Assembly: GCA_941918925.1 (NCBI GenBank)
Contig: OW799235.1
Coordinates: 102,193,947 to 102,257,946, forward strand
DNA from: Phyto melanocephala
Lineage: Eukaryota; Arthropoda; Insecta; Diptera; Rhinophoridae
Direction: 5' to 3'
Length of the DNA stretch: 64,000 nucleotides
A program made the position numbers and the translations under genes. This document shows, one piece after another, positions 46,073 to 57,683 of the stretch. Numbering within the stretch: position 1 is the stretch's first letter; each line of letters begins with the position of its first letter. The notes under the pieces are model-generated. The model saw nothing but the letters and a program-made list of their open reading frames with translations. It ran no database searches and was not told the origin of the DNA.

Positions 46073-46325
46073 ATGAAGAAGACGCATTGTGAGAAAAAGT
46101 GTAAAAGAAATTTTAAATTATTAAAAAAAGCGTTTAAAATAAAAAACCAGAACACCGATGAAATGGTGCTCTTAACCATAAGTGACGATTTGTTACCGAT
46201 GGCAATTGGAAGTTATGAAGTGATCAGTATGCCGGAGGAAGTTGCGTCGGAATTGTCGGACGACGCTTTGCTAAAAAATCTTCTAGAAGAGTTTCAAATG
46301 GAGTCGGTTTTCAAGTATCTTAAGG
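46073..46325 (+). pseudogene. first exon-like segment of the gene in the CACTA-ended element
   Basis: Begins MKKTHCEKKCKRNFKLLKKA (basic), then TISDDLLPMAIGSYEVISMP and LSDDALLKNLLEEFQMESVF, ending YLKG at a GTAAGT donor (46326). The C-terminal helical part faintly recalls a SAM-like domain; this is a weak impression. After the next acceptor (tcttttag, ends 46458) the best-looking continuation, FGIDEDTLSM, is out of phase with the donor, so the copy is probably damaged. Further protein-like text, SSRLEEEDNEIQSTNHMQSA and EIDESVAAAYILSLSRDSAN, follows to about 46662. Confidence 0.5.
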
Positions 46326-46711
46326 GTAAGTGATTCTTCTTATTTATATGAGTGTATATGCAGTTAGGAAAATGTGTATATTAGAAGAAATCATAATTTT
46401 CTTTAAAGGAGTCATAATAAAAACGAAAAACAAGTGACATTAATAAGTTTTCTTTTAGTTCGGAATAGACGAAGATACACTTTCAATGTCATCGAAGGTA
46501 GCTGAATGGTGCATCACTTAATAGTTTAAATACAAGCTCATCTCGTTTGGAAGAAGAAGACAATGAAATCCAATCAACAAATCATATGCAGAGTGCGGAA
46601 ATTGATGAATCAGTTGCAGCTGCTTATATATTATCATTGAGTAGAGATAGTGCTAATTGGTAGGAAGTTTGCCACAAATGGAAACTCATAGCATAGAAAG
46701 ATTTGCAAGAA

Positions 46712-46904
46712 ATGAGAAGTCTTGAGTTTTTACGTGGATGGCCAAAGTTAAGTCACTCAAGAGCACTCGAATTGGTAGGTAATTTTTCGATTGCTTATTA
46801 CAACTTAACACATTTTTCTTCTAAAATTTTCAGATCAACATTGATTTACAAGTCATGTACCCAGACAAAGATCTATTATGTTTTCAAAATGGGAAGAATT
46901 TAAA
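46712..46904 (+). pseudogene. last exons of the gene in the CACTA-ended element
   Basis: 46712-46774 reads MRSLEFLRGWPKLSHSRALE followed by L, with a GTAGGT donor at 46775. An acceptor (aaaattttcag, ends 46833) restarts in phase with INIDLQVMYPDKDLLCFQNG. Splice phase is consistent (0/0). The text resembles C-terminal segments of arthropod proteins of unknown function found in repeated elements. No catalytic motif is seen. Confidence 0.45.
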
Positions 46905-47583
46905 ATGCTTATAACAGCAAAATAGTACCCCAAGGAACTAATTTATAGAAATTCAGAATTTGGTCTCTAGTTTGCTTTCATCTATATCAAAACAAAACTT
47001 ATTCCAATCGAACCAAATTCAGGAAGATTTATAATTATTAGATTTATCTAAAAAACCATTTAAAGATTTTAAGACCGAATATAAGTTTCTCAATATGTAA
47101 ATATTACATTACCATTGCGTTTCTTTTTTTATTTTTAACACATACACATACGTATGTAAATATAAATAAATAAAAATAACAAAAATTAAAAAAAAATATA
47201 TAGTTTTATTTCAACATTGAATTTGGTAAAACCCAATAGGGCTATTTTCAAGAATTTCATTCTCAAAATTTAAGAATTTATTCTTGATTTAAAACTTAAA
47301 ATAAGAACACAATCTTAAATTCGATCTTGAAATAAGATTTTTTTCAAGATTATATTCTTGAACATTAAGAATATGATCTTAATTTGAGATTATTATTAAG
47401 AACAAAATCTTGAATACGATCTTAATATGAGAATTTATTCACGAATAGAATCTTAAATGTGATCTTAAAAAAATCAAGATTTTATTCTTGAGTTAAGAAT
47501 TTTCGCGCTTAACAGACTTTTGAAACTGAAATACTTGATTTCAAGCATTAAATCTTGATTTTAGCACGTTTTTTCCCTTAGTG

Positions 47584-48130
47584 TAGGTCTTAGTTGGGGC
47601 ACCTGTCGTTACACAATGTAAGAATGTTTTTAAAACTATATACAATTAAAAAACCTCAATCGATTAGACATTTTAAAGTTGGTGGCTAGAAAATCACGAA
47701 ATAAATCTTAAACGTTTCTTAAACTAACATGGTCGCAGTTTTAGGGATAAAGAAAATAAAATCAAATTTCCTACTTTCTTTCACATAAATGTACATGGAA
47801 CTTTCCCAAAACTTTTTGTTTTGCTGTGTTTCCGGTTCGCTCATCTTTTATTATTATTTTTTATTTAGAAAGATTACTAGTCTACTGAAAATCTGTATGC
47901 GAGCACCATCTGTCGTAACCTAGGAACAACACCTTTGTGTGATTGCGTAGTGATGCAGTGCATTGTGGTCTTGTTAAGCATTTGTGGCGCTCTCTGCACA
48001 TATATGTGATGCTAAACTTTCTTTGATGCCAGGAACGAGCTGGAACATTAGAAGGCTTCTGCTTTTCTATCTGAATGGATTTGTATGGAGGGAGGTTGAA
48101 GCTTCCTAATTAAAAACTTGAACATCCTCA
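47584..48130. other. mixed-composition DNA, nothing firmly recognised
   Basis: 47880-48130 is GC-richer than its surroundings and may be the body of the SINE-like sequence that follows; no open frame is supported. Confidence 0.35.
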
Positions 48131-48206
48131 CGAAATTTTTTATCCCTGCCGGAATACGAACACTTCGGTTTAGGGTTTGGCGGTCAAACCACTGCACTTT
48201 AAATAA
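48131..48206 (-). mobile_element. possible tRNA-derived SINE head
   Basis: On the minus strand, AAAGTGCAGTGGTTTGACCG resembles a degenerate A-box region and GTGTTCGTATTCCGGCAGGG resembles a B box (GGTTCGANTCC) at about the expected distance. The putative body extends to lower coordinates without clear limits. A decayed tRNA is an alternative. Confidence 0.35.
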
Positions 48207-49469
48207 AAATATTAAATCCTGTAAATAATAGGCGTTTATATGCCTCCTTTAATAGCTAAAAAACCTAGAAAGCTGGGTTTAGACTATGTGATACAGTTTA
48301 ATGCGTTGCCTTATTGTAACCTTAACTTTGAAGTGCCTAATAAGGGAAAGGAAAGCCTATTTTACCTTTAATTTTGAAAGTACGGCTTATGAGTTTACAG
48401 TTTTAATTTTCTTACTACACGAAAAAAAAGAGCAACTAAATATCGTATAAGTAATGATGTATAATATCATTCTTAGAACTTTACATTTTTAAAGTAAGAA
48501 TGTTTTCCATAGAGAGATGAATACAAAACAGGACATGCTGTAGACACTAAGAAAATACTCCAATTTAGTTAAAAATAACTTATATTTTAACGTTTGCTAA
48601 AAATAAAATCTATTAGTAGCGAATTCCATGCACATTTTGTTATTTGTTAAATGTGTCTTTAAAATTAACTGGGTTAGTCTTTATTGGTTGTTTTAGGTTT
48701 AGATATCTCTGTTGATATACAAACGCAGGTTTCTACTCAATTTCATCAAATGCAACAAACACTTGTGTACACGTACAATTAAATACGTAGTACATACATA
48801 TATAAGCGCTGATGAAAAATCCAAAGTACGGATAAGTATTTAAGGTAACTACGAGTACAAATAACAACTTAAAGTTGATACACATTTGTACTATTTTACG
48901 CTTATCTGTGGTACAAACTATATTACCGGCGACCTTAATAGATTCCTCAAATTTTAATTTTGCACTTCTAGAGATATTAGTTGAAAATTTTTATTTTTAA
49001 TTTTTTATTTTTGTAAAAAATTTCTTTTTATAAACGAAAATACAAAAACTGTGAGTTTTTAATGAATGATAAGGTCAGTACAACTAAATGATTAACAGTT
49101 GGCACAGTGAGGAGTTTCGTGTAAATTTGGTCGTTCGCTTTAGGTCGCGCAAAATTATAAAAAAAAGTCGGGATAATTATAGCATTAAGACTGCTTTATT
49201 TACGGAAAATAAATAAACGGAAATTAAATAAAGCTCCATGTTTGAGTAAGAGTCATAATATAAAATGCTTAGTGCTTGCGCAAGAACACATTTTAGCGAA
49301 CAAAATTAATGTTTATGGTCCAGATGGCTTCATAGTCTCTCTCCGCGAGATTTGGGAAAGGAACCCATGCAGTTTTAAAAGAAAAATTTTGTTGGTTGTT
49401 CCCTACATAGAAAAATTTAGATTTTAGATTCAATAACGAAAATTTAATAAAACTGTAAATTCAAATTAA
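48207..49469. other. AT-rich DNA, nothing recognised
   Basis: No supported feature. Confidence 0.4.
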
Positions 49470-50159
49470 ACAAGTAACAATGCTATGTTTGGCCGTGCCG
49501 AATCTTATATACCCTTCACAACGTGTAGTCATGCAATAACAATTGTTTGTATCACCATTCATCTCTTATAAAATACGTGCATACATGGAAAAAACATACC
49601 ATTGTAAAATTATAATTGAGTTTACGTATGAATGTTTCTAAAAAAAAAATACAAAAAAAAAAATAAAAAAAAATATATTAAAAACAAAAAAAGATTACAA
49701 AAAAAATTAAAAAAAAAAAATTTTAAAAAAAATTTTTTAAAAAAAATTTTTAAAAAAATTAAAAAAAAATAATAAAAATATAAATAATATATAAAATAAA
49801 AAAAATTTTTTTTCGCTCAGCTGGGATTCGATGCCACGTTTACTCTAACCAGTATATATGTATGTTATTGTTGTAATTGTGAAAAAAACGAGGTGGTAGT
49901 GGTTTTTTGCTCATATCTCAGAAAGTTATAGGGCGATTGTGCTGAATTTCAATAGCCATTCATTCCTGGATATTTCCAAGAGATTGATACCATACACAGA
50001 TCTGGGGAACATATAGTTGCTTCTAAAAGTCGACTCCTCTATTCATAAGCTTTCAGAAAATATAAACTTTATGGGGTAGGAAATGAAAATTGTAGAAATT
50101 ACAAACGGAATGACAAAGCTATATATGTATACCCTTGTGCACCACAGCTGAAGGGTATA
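49470..50159 (+). mobile_element. DINE-1/mini-me-like element, copy D (variant core)
   Basis: ACAAGTAACAATGCTATGTT start, GGCCGTGCCGAATC, the ATCACCATTCATC block, a long A/T homopolymer region, CGCTCAGCTGGGATTC, GTTATTGTTGT, then a core that differs from B/C/E: it lacks the (GTCY)n tract and has ACACAGATCTGGGGAACATA as in the F/G/L subfamily. It ends TGTATACCCTTGTGCACCACAGCTGAAGGGTATA, a 3' hairpin. It looks like a recombinant between subfamilies. Confidence 0.7.
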
Positions 50160-52073
50160 AAAAATGTCAAAAGCAAATAGTTTTTCAATATTAATTTTAT
50201 ATATTTTATTTAAAACAATATTCGAACAGAACAATACTAATTGTGCAACATATAAAAGCAAAAGTTGCTTTATGTGTGATTCTAGTCGTATAGTTAAACA
50301 ATGGCGTCAAAAACTCTTTTAATAAAACTTGTAACGAAAATAGTACAAAAACTTTTTTATGTTAAACATGTGTTTGATAAAAACTTTACTCTAAATTTAC
50401 TTGATTTTAATTAATTAAAAGGTTTTTCTTAAAATTTTAATGTATATGCCTTAAAGATACATGCTGGTATGATTTGTAAAATTTTATGTCGGTATGATTA
50501 GGGTTAATGAAATCTCTGGTTATATTTTTTTGCCGCTGGAATATTAGCTTAACATTAGCGTACATTATAGAGCCATGATTATCATTTGGTTAAATTATTA
50601 ACTGAAAATCAAAAACTAGAATAGTATTTCCTTATTCCTTGAATGAAGTAAGCTGGCCACCACAAATTTTACGATCTATCGCAGCTGTAAAGATTATTTT
50701 CTTGAGAGCTGCGTGAAGCTATAAACTTCAATTAAACCAGCAATTTCGACATTGTACGAACTATCTTCTTGGTACAGTTTTTCAGATTCAAGTATAATGT
50801 TTTTAAATTAAAACATATTTTATTAACAAGATTGTAACAGCTAATCAAAAATTACAATGCCAAAAATAGGCATTAGCGTTGATTGTTTTAACCAGGGGCC
50901 TGAGATTCTCTCAGAGTTTTTGTACACGATTTTATATATTATTAAAGTATTTCTAAAATGGCTAGTCTACATCCTACGCGGAACAATGGTCTCGCCACGA
51001 TAATAACAAAAAAATTTACAAAAAAAGTAAATAAAAAACTTTTGTATAAGTAATCCTTTAACTTTAACAGCGTATCTAACTACTGGCGGTGGCAACTCTT
51101 CGATCAATTTTTAACGGTTTTTTGAATTTTTTTTTTTAAGACTAGAGCTTTCTGTTAGATATAGGCAGCCACAGCTTCACTTAGTCGGTTTTCAATATTT
51201 CTGTGCCGGTTTTTGATCGGTTACAAAGTATCAATTCGCATCCAGCACACAATATTTCTATTTTCGACTTATTTGATAGACAACAAAAAAAAATAATTTA
51301 AAACCAATGTAAAATTGTAGAACATTATAACAATATAAACTTCTATCATACCTTATAAAACCAATAAATATTAATTTTCAAATATAGACATGTCTATCGC
51401 GTCAGCTTGTAGTCAAAGCCGTCGTACGTTGTCATACATCTTCAAACAAATAAGAAACGAAACTTTTTAAAACACAAATATTGGTAACAACAATTGAAAC
51501 AATAGCAACAACAATTGAAATAATAACAAAAACAAAGACATAAAATACATGGACTGTATGATGTTTGGTAATGTGTATGAGTATGTGGTCGAGTGTTACA
51601 ACAATGACGTGTTTTGTTTTTATGTTCTGTTATTGTTGCCGTTGCCAGAACAGTTTAAGCGGAAATGGAAAATGCAAAGTTTTTCGAACAAAAAAAAAAA
51701 AAAAAATTCCAAAAATCAATGCTGTTTTTTCAATCAGATTTAAGTAAACGGAAAATATTTAAATTTATTTTGATATGAAACTCATTTGCATTAAAGCATT
51801 TATTAATGGGATATTTTTAAATAAATGACTGTAAGACAAATGTTTTTAGGTGGGCAAAAACGTGATTTTTAAGACAATTTTAAAAGGTGATTTTTCGAAT
51901 GTTTTAAATTGCTAAAAATTAGAGGTAGACATAAAAAAAATATTAAAGTTCTTTGTATTTTAATGTGTATTTTAGTTATTGCATTTCCTATAAGAACTTG
52001 CTTCCACAATTCGATTAGGTTGGTTAAATATTAGTTTTCGATTACAAACAACATAAAATCATTTTATATATTT
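50160..52073. other. AT-rich DNA, nothing recognised
   Basis: Contains an A17 tract near 51690 and low-complexity AACAAC repeats near 51500. No supported gene. Confidence 0.4.
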
Positions 52074-52635
52074 GGGTGATTCACAATGTGTCTTATCATG
52101 TCATATTGTCAAATTGTTCTACAATTTTACAATGGTTTAAAAATTTCGTTGTTGCTTTTCAAACAAAAAGTGTCTTATAACAATAGAACTTTGTACGCTA
52201 TGTTTATTGTGCTGTCGTATTTAATAAGCAGAGACCTGTGTTAAACGGCTAAGCCAAGCCACAATAGTTTTTGTAAGCCGTCGCCGTTCATTTTATAGTT
52301 TTATCGGGCAGGCATCCAAATCACTGGCGGCGTCAAATAAGATCGGCTAAGGACTCTGCTGTTTATGTTTATCAAACAAAATTTAATTTACAAAAACAAA
52401 TAAAAAAATGTTTTTTATTTACTTGTACTTTTCGCACAAACTGGTTATTATTTTGTTTTTTTTTCACTTGTTTTGGCATTATGAAAGAAAACATTTATTT
52501 TTATAATTGTTTTACATCAGCTGATTTAAATTCAAAATAGCAAACTTAATTATGAGGGATTGTTTACAATAGTATTAATTTTTTATGCTAATATTATAGG
52601 ACATATAATTTTATGACACTATTGTGAATCCCGCA
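52074..52635. mobile_element. probable ~560-bp MITE with imperfect TIRs
   Basis: Left end GGGTGATTCACAATGTGTCT and right end, as complement, GCGGGATTCACAATAGTGTC. An internal GGGATTGTTTACAATAGTA at 52556 is a further copy of the end word. It is non-coding. Ends and target duplication are not exact. Confidence 0.5.
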
Positions 52636-53061
52636 ATTATAAACAAATTAGTTGGTGGCTCTATATTGTCTACATCAGTGTACGTGAAAATGCCCATTAC
52701 TACTATATGCAAAATTTAATATATTAAGTAACTGCTTAGATATACATGGACGGCTCCAAGATGATTTGTGGTGTTTGAATGCGAGTTATTTTTTTAGTAG
52801 ACTTGGAATACATGTCTTATATCAAATGAACCGAAATATTTGCTACCTTTAATGTATGAAAGATATATGAAAAAATTAATTCGCGAATTAATTGCCGCCC
52901 TTGTCGTTAGTCAGTCATGTCAGTAAGCTCTTACGAGGGTTGTGTTATATAATTTGGAATTGGCCAACACATAGTAAAGTTGGACATTGACATTTTGAAA
53001 ATATACGTACTTACTTTTCGAGTACGAACAGTATTTGTGTTGTTTGCAGTAACTTGAAAAA

Positions 53062-53700
53062 TTCATGTCGGCAAAAAATGAAATTAAATCGTAAACATTT
53101 TCGTGCGATTATTTTTAACAACTTTTGACATGGATTAAATCAACAATAGCGCAACGATGGTTTACTATATTCAAAAAATGTTGATATCAATTGGTCCTGA
53201 GAAATGTTAAAAAAACACGATTGAGGTTCTTCAAAACATGTGTATGACATCGTTGTATGTGACCAATCGTGGATATAAGCGTATAAGCTTGAAAGTTAAC
53301 AGCAGTCAAGTGCATACGGTCTTTAAGGTAAGATTATGTAGAACAGGCAGCTATTGTGCAGCTCACTTGCGTCCATCATATTGATCCCTTTGTGATACCT
53401 GAATAGAAGTATAAGAATAGAATAGAAAAGAGAGAAGAGAAGCAGACAAGTCCAGAGTCTCTGACGGGAATCGAACCCGCAACCCCCAATCTAGCAGACC
53501 AACACACTACTGACTAGTCCACCAGGTCGAGAAAACTCTGCAAAAGTCATTCAAGATAGGTTCAAAAAACATGTTTTGGAGGTACCCCAATCGGAGTGGA
53601 AGAAGTTCTTAAAAAATTTGTTCGCAAGTATACAAAAGTGCGTTGCGCTTCATGGACAATATTTTTTGAAAACCAATAAATCATTCTCGATAATTTTTTT
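53062..53700 (+). pseudogene. mariner transposase remnant
   Basis: Readable pieces are KLNRKHFRAIIFNNF, then a stop, HGLNQQQCNDGL (N-terminal helix-turn-helix); EMLKKHD, a stop, GSSKHVYDIV and CDQSWI around 53200-53290, the last being the TGDESW first catalytic region with Glu changed to Gln after the Asp; and, after the SINE, KVIQDRFKKHVLEVPQSEWK and FASIQKCVALHGQYF, the conserved C-terminus. Frame changes and stops throughout. The second and third catalytic Asp blocks are deleted. Confidence 0.8.
53337..53531 (-). mobile_element. tRNA-derived SINE
   Basis: On the minus strand the head reads CTGGTGGACTAGTCAGTAGT with an A-box-like word, then GGTTGCGGGTTCGATTCCCG (B box, 53466-53480 on the plus strand). 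A short pyrimidine-rich linker follows, and then a conserved body ATGGACGCAAGTGAGCTGCA. The RNA polymerase III promoter boxes appear intact. It is inserted in the mariner relic. The related copy at 32.4-32.8 kb is more diverged. Confidence 0.7.
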
Positions 53701-54245
53701 TCGATGATATATTGTCTTTAATACCAAAATATGAAATGCAACCCTCGTACTTTATTAATCAATGTAAAATGAAAATGTCAAGGTCAATTCATGACTTAAA
53801 TTTGGGTCAATGCGCAAAAAGACCACTGTGGTATTAAACAGATGAACGAGCTAGCCATAGTTGGAACTGCTCCTAATATATATATATATATCTAATGAAA
53901 TATCAGCTTTATAACGTGTTCCCTCAATGCTGCCAATTACGTAATTTTCTCTTTAAATTACAAATGAGAGTAACCCCAGATCACACGAGACATTTTTATT
54001 TGTTTTGACAATTATTCGCTTCTCTTGCTTCTCTTGTATATAAATAATATCGCTTGTATATAATAATTGTTTGCAAACTACGTTATTTAGCTCGTGAAAA
54101 AACTTTAAATTTATGAATATCATTGAAATGGACACATGTTATTAAACTAAATAGTCACTTTTCATTCACACAAATTGAGTCCGCTCCACTTAAATTACAA
54201 ATGTTGCTCCCTGCGAAAGTTCGTGCTTAACTACTATAGAATACA

Positions 54246-54355
54246 GGAGCCAAATTACGGCATTCGATCACGATCGAGTTAGCTGTGCTTTAGGTATAGA
54301 GATTCTAATAAAAATTTCTTAATTTCGATCACGTTAGAATGCGGTAATTTGCCCT
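54246..54355. mobile_element. ~110-bp MITE
   Basis: GAGCCAAATTACGGCATTCG on the left pairs with the complement of the right end, AGGGCAAATTACCGCATTCT; ATCACG words inside continue the symmetry. It is essentially a foldback of two TIRs. Confidence 0.6.
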
Positions 54356-55652
54356 AGATTTCTGGAATACAATATACAGCTCTGTGTAAGGTATCTCCAT
54401 TTAGACCTCAAGATCTACAGGCAGGATTTAGCACCTTTCTTAGGTTTAATCGGAAGGCTGTCTAAACACATTCTTAATTCACTCTTCACGAACAGAGAAC
54501 TACGACGTTAACTAAATAATCGTCTGCGATGAACGATATCAGTTTTACTGAACTAGATGAACAGTTGAAAGTGATGTCCAATTAAGTGCTTAATATTTAG
54601 TAAGTAACTGTGTCCAATACTTTAATATGACCAAACAAGACTAATAATTTTAATTGTGTTTTATTTTTAAAAAGATCGGCAGTGGCTGCTGTAAACAGTA
54701 TTTCGATTTTGTATCTGTGACCAAGTGATTTTTTATATGTGTATGGGTAAGAGCTTTTTAGATCGCAGAATAACTTTTCTAATATTTTTAAATCAGAACT
54801 AGGGTGATCGAAAGTTTACTATTCCACCGCTTTTAACCGTTTTTTTAGTTTTGTCAAAGCTGCGTATTTTAAAATGCAAATTTTCCAATATCGAATAAAC
54901 CGTTTGTTTGGTACAAATAAAACGGGTATAGTTATGAGCTGAACAGTACTATTATATATATGCACACACAAAAAATGCCCAAATAAAGTCAATCATACGG
55001 AACATATTTTATAGGATAGGATTAAGTGTTCTGGAAGGCTAAAAGGATTATTTGGTGCTTTTATTCTATAAGTCCAATATGTATGCTAAGTGAATGGTAA
55101 TTTTTAATGTCAGTTTTCATAAAAACAAAAGAAAAAAATAAATTAAAATACTAAAAAACATTTAAACTGCATTTTAATTATTATTATTTTAATTGAGTAA
55201 TGTGGTCTCACATATGTTAAGTTTTTAACTACATATACATAAGTATATTATTTTAATGAAATTGCATAACAATGTATAAATGCATTGGTCTTATTCTTAA
55301 AAAATTTCTGTCATGACTATTACGATATATTTTGTTCGCTCTTAACATTTAAAAATTGCTTTGATTTTATTTAAATAAACCTTTCATTTCAAAAACTAAT
55401 TTGATTTTTGTGTTATTGGTTATTCAAATAAAACTGGATAAACGGTTATTTTTTAAAGGCTTTACAAAAAACCGGGTTTTTAAACTGTTCGAAATATCTG
55501 AAAACCGGTTTTTTAAAAAAAGTCGAATAATCGATGACAATAATCAGATTCAAGGTATTTTCATTAGGGATAACTATACATCACAGCAAGATCTAAAGGC
55601 ACTTTTTTGTGCATATTTAGCTGCATATGTTAAAAAATGTATGTCCTTTTTT
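54356..55652. other. AT-rich DNA, nothing recognised
   Basis: The open frame at 55401-55700 has no protein-like motif and runs into DINE-like copy E. Confidence 0.4.
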
Positions 55653-56434
55653 TATACCCTTCACACAGAATTTCTACAATTTTCATTTCCGACCCCATAA
55701 AGTATATATTTTCTGAAAGCTTATGAATAGGAGAGTCGATTAAGCCCTGTCAGTCTGTCCGTCTGACCGTGTGAATGTTGAAATCAACTTTTTGAAGCCC
55801 CCCGACATCGCTTGGACCCGGGTAAGGTATTAAAATATCAGAAATATTCGGGAGTAGATCGGTATTGAAAATCAGAAACATCGGTACATAAACAAGTGAG
55901 ATATGAGCAAAAACCCACGACCACCTTGATTTTTTTTCACAAAAACAACATTACAACAAAAACATACATACATACAAACGTGTATACTGGTTAGAGAAAA
56001 CGTGGCATCGAATCCCAGCTGAGCCAAAAAATTTTTTTTTTTAATTTTTTAAAAAATTTTTTTTTAATTTTTTTTTATTTTTTTTTTATTTTTTATTTAT
56101 TATATTATTTATATTTTTATTATTATTTTTGTTAAGTTTTTTTTATTTTTTTTTAATTTTTTTTTATTAATTTTTTTTTGTTTTATATATATTATATATA
56201 TAATAATTTTTTTTTTAAATTTTTTTTTTAAATTTTTTTTTTAAATTTTTTTTTTATTTTTCGTTTTTTTAACATACATACGTGAATTTATAATTTTACA
56301 ATGGGATGTTTTTATATATGTATGTACGTATTTCATATGGGATGAATGGTGACACAAACTACTGTTATTGCATGACTACACGTTGTGAATGGTATATAAG
56401 ATTCGGCACGGCCGAATATAGCGCTCTTACTTGT
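55653..56434 (-). mobile_element. DINE-1/mini-me-like element, copy E (complete, reversed)
   Basis: Reverse orientation of copies B and C: it starts TATACCCTTCACACAG (note that the hairpin's inner half is shortened), then the GACCCCATAAAGTATATATT block, a GTCTGTCCGTCTGACC (GTCY)n tract at 55750, CCAGCTGAGCC, about 220 bp of T/A homopolymers, and ends CGGCACGGCCGAATATAGCG and CTCTTACTTGT. Close to copy B in sequence. Confidence 0.75.
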
Positions 56435-57683
56435 TTGAATTTAAAATTTATTTAAAACCCTTAAAATAAAAAATATGTTTTCTCTATTCTGTATTTGTTT
56501 GAACCTTTTTAACCAAATGCAAGTGCAATTTATTTACTGTACACAAACGGTGAAAAAAAGTTTGACAGCTAGATTCGAAATTATCCTTTTGTTATTTATT
56601 TATCAGTACGAAAATGAATATTAGTGGTCAGGTCTATCTTGTCGAAAAAAGTTCTTTATTAATCTTAAAGTATCATTTAAAATGAAACGCCTTTATGCAG
56701 AATTGTAATTGTTGTTGTTTTATTTTTGTTTACTTGCTGTTCTCCAAATACAATTTTTTTTTATAAAAATCTTTGATTTGTATTTGTATTTTTTGTTTTC
56801 TAATCTGGCTAAATAAAATAACGGAGAATCAATTACATGTTTAACAAAAAAAAAATATTCAAAACGTTATCGATATATACTACAAGATAAATGCAAATTT
56901 ACACTACAACATCCGCACATCTAACAAATAGTGTTTTATAGTAAATATATTGGAAAAAAAGTTACACTTTACACAGTGAAGCTAAATAAAAAACGAAAGC
57001 GTTTGCCGAAATCATTGGCCATTGCACCCACATTTAACTGTCAATTTCTTGTTGCATAAATCCTCTTCACTGGAAAGTATTCGATTTGTCCATCAAGTGT
57101 GTTCAACTAACCAAAAAACAATTGTTAGATGTTGTTTGATGGTTCGTTTTTCGTTTGTTTTTTTTTTATTTTTCTTTTTTCAATGGCAATTTATTTTCAA
57201 AGACCTCGCTTGAATTTTGGTATCAATAAACACTTCAAATGCTAAAAAAAAACACAAGCAGGAAAGAGAAACAGGATATGCAAAAAAAGTCGAAAGGATT
57301 AATAGCTCAATATTCGTAAAAATGCAAATATGAATAAAAATGTTGAAGCAATAAAATTCATAAAAAAAGTAAAACAATTGAATTTTTAGAAAAGTTATGT
57401 GTTTGAAGAAAAAAAAAAAACAAAATAAATACAAAGTTTTTGTATGCAAAACAAGGATATATAATTGAAGTCAATATGAATATGTACGTACATATCCTAC
57501 TGTATGTACCTTTAAAACTTTCAAGAGTTGAATAAAATGTGTATGTTCTCAAATCATCAATGATTAAAGGATACAAGAAAACTGCTACCAGAACAATTCC
57601 TTGCTACAGTGATTTAACTCTGCATTAGTTATTAATACCAGCTTTTGAAATCTATTACATAACTATGACTTCTATAACAGTTT
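56435..57683. other. AT-rich DNA, nothing recognised
   Basis: No supported feature on either strand. Confidence 0.4.

Larger units (their letters stand above)
45716..47583 (+). mobile_element. CACTA-ended DNA element with subterminal motif arrays and a spliced gene remnant
   Basis: Ends CACTAGAGAAAAATGACG and, as complement, CACTAAGGGAAAAAACGTG, flanked by TA on both sides. Subterminal zones (about 45740-46035 and 47255-47560) are filled with variants of TTCTTAAATTTAAGAATA-like words in both orientations, more than a dozen per side, as expected of transposase binding arrays. The 1.87-kb interior holds gene fragments with consistent splice signals. CACTA ends recall the CMC (EnSpm/Mirage/Chapaev) group, but no transposase catalytic motif is visible, so the class is inference. 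Confidence 0.65.
52934..53747 (+). mobile_element. mariner element, internally deleted and split by a SINE
   Basis: Ends CGAGGGTTGTGTTATATAAT and, as complement, CGAGGGTTGCATTTCATATT, flanked by TA at 52932-52933 and 53748-53749. The interior carries pieces of a mariner-family transposase on the plus strand in the right order. The catalytic centre between the middle and C-terminal pieces is missing, and a tRNA-derived SINE in the opposite orientation lies at the deletion point. Confidence 0.85.

Noticed and set aside
53466..53531. Possible tRNA gene on the minus strand
   Set aside because: A and B boxes are present but no cloverleaf acceptor stem closes; the segment continues into a conserved SINE body.
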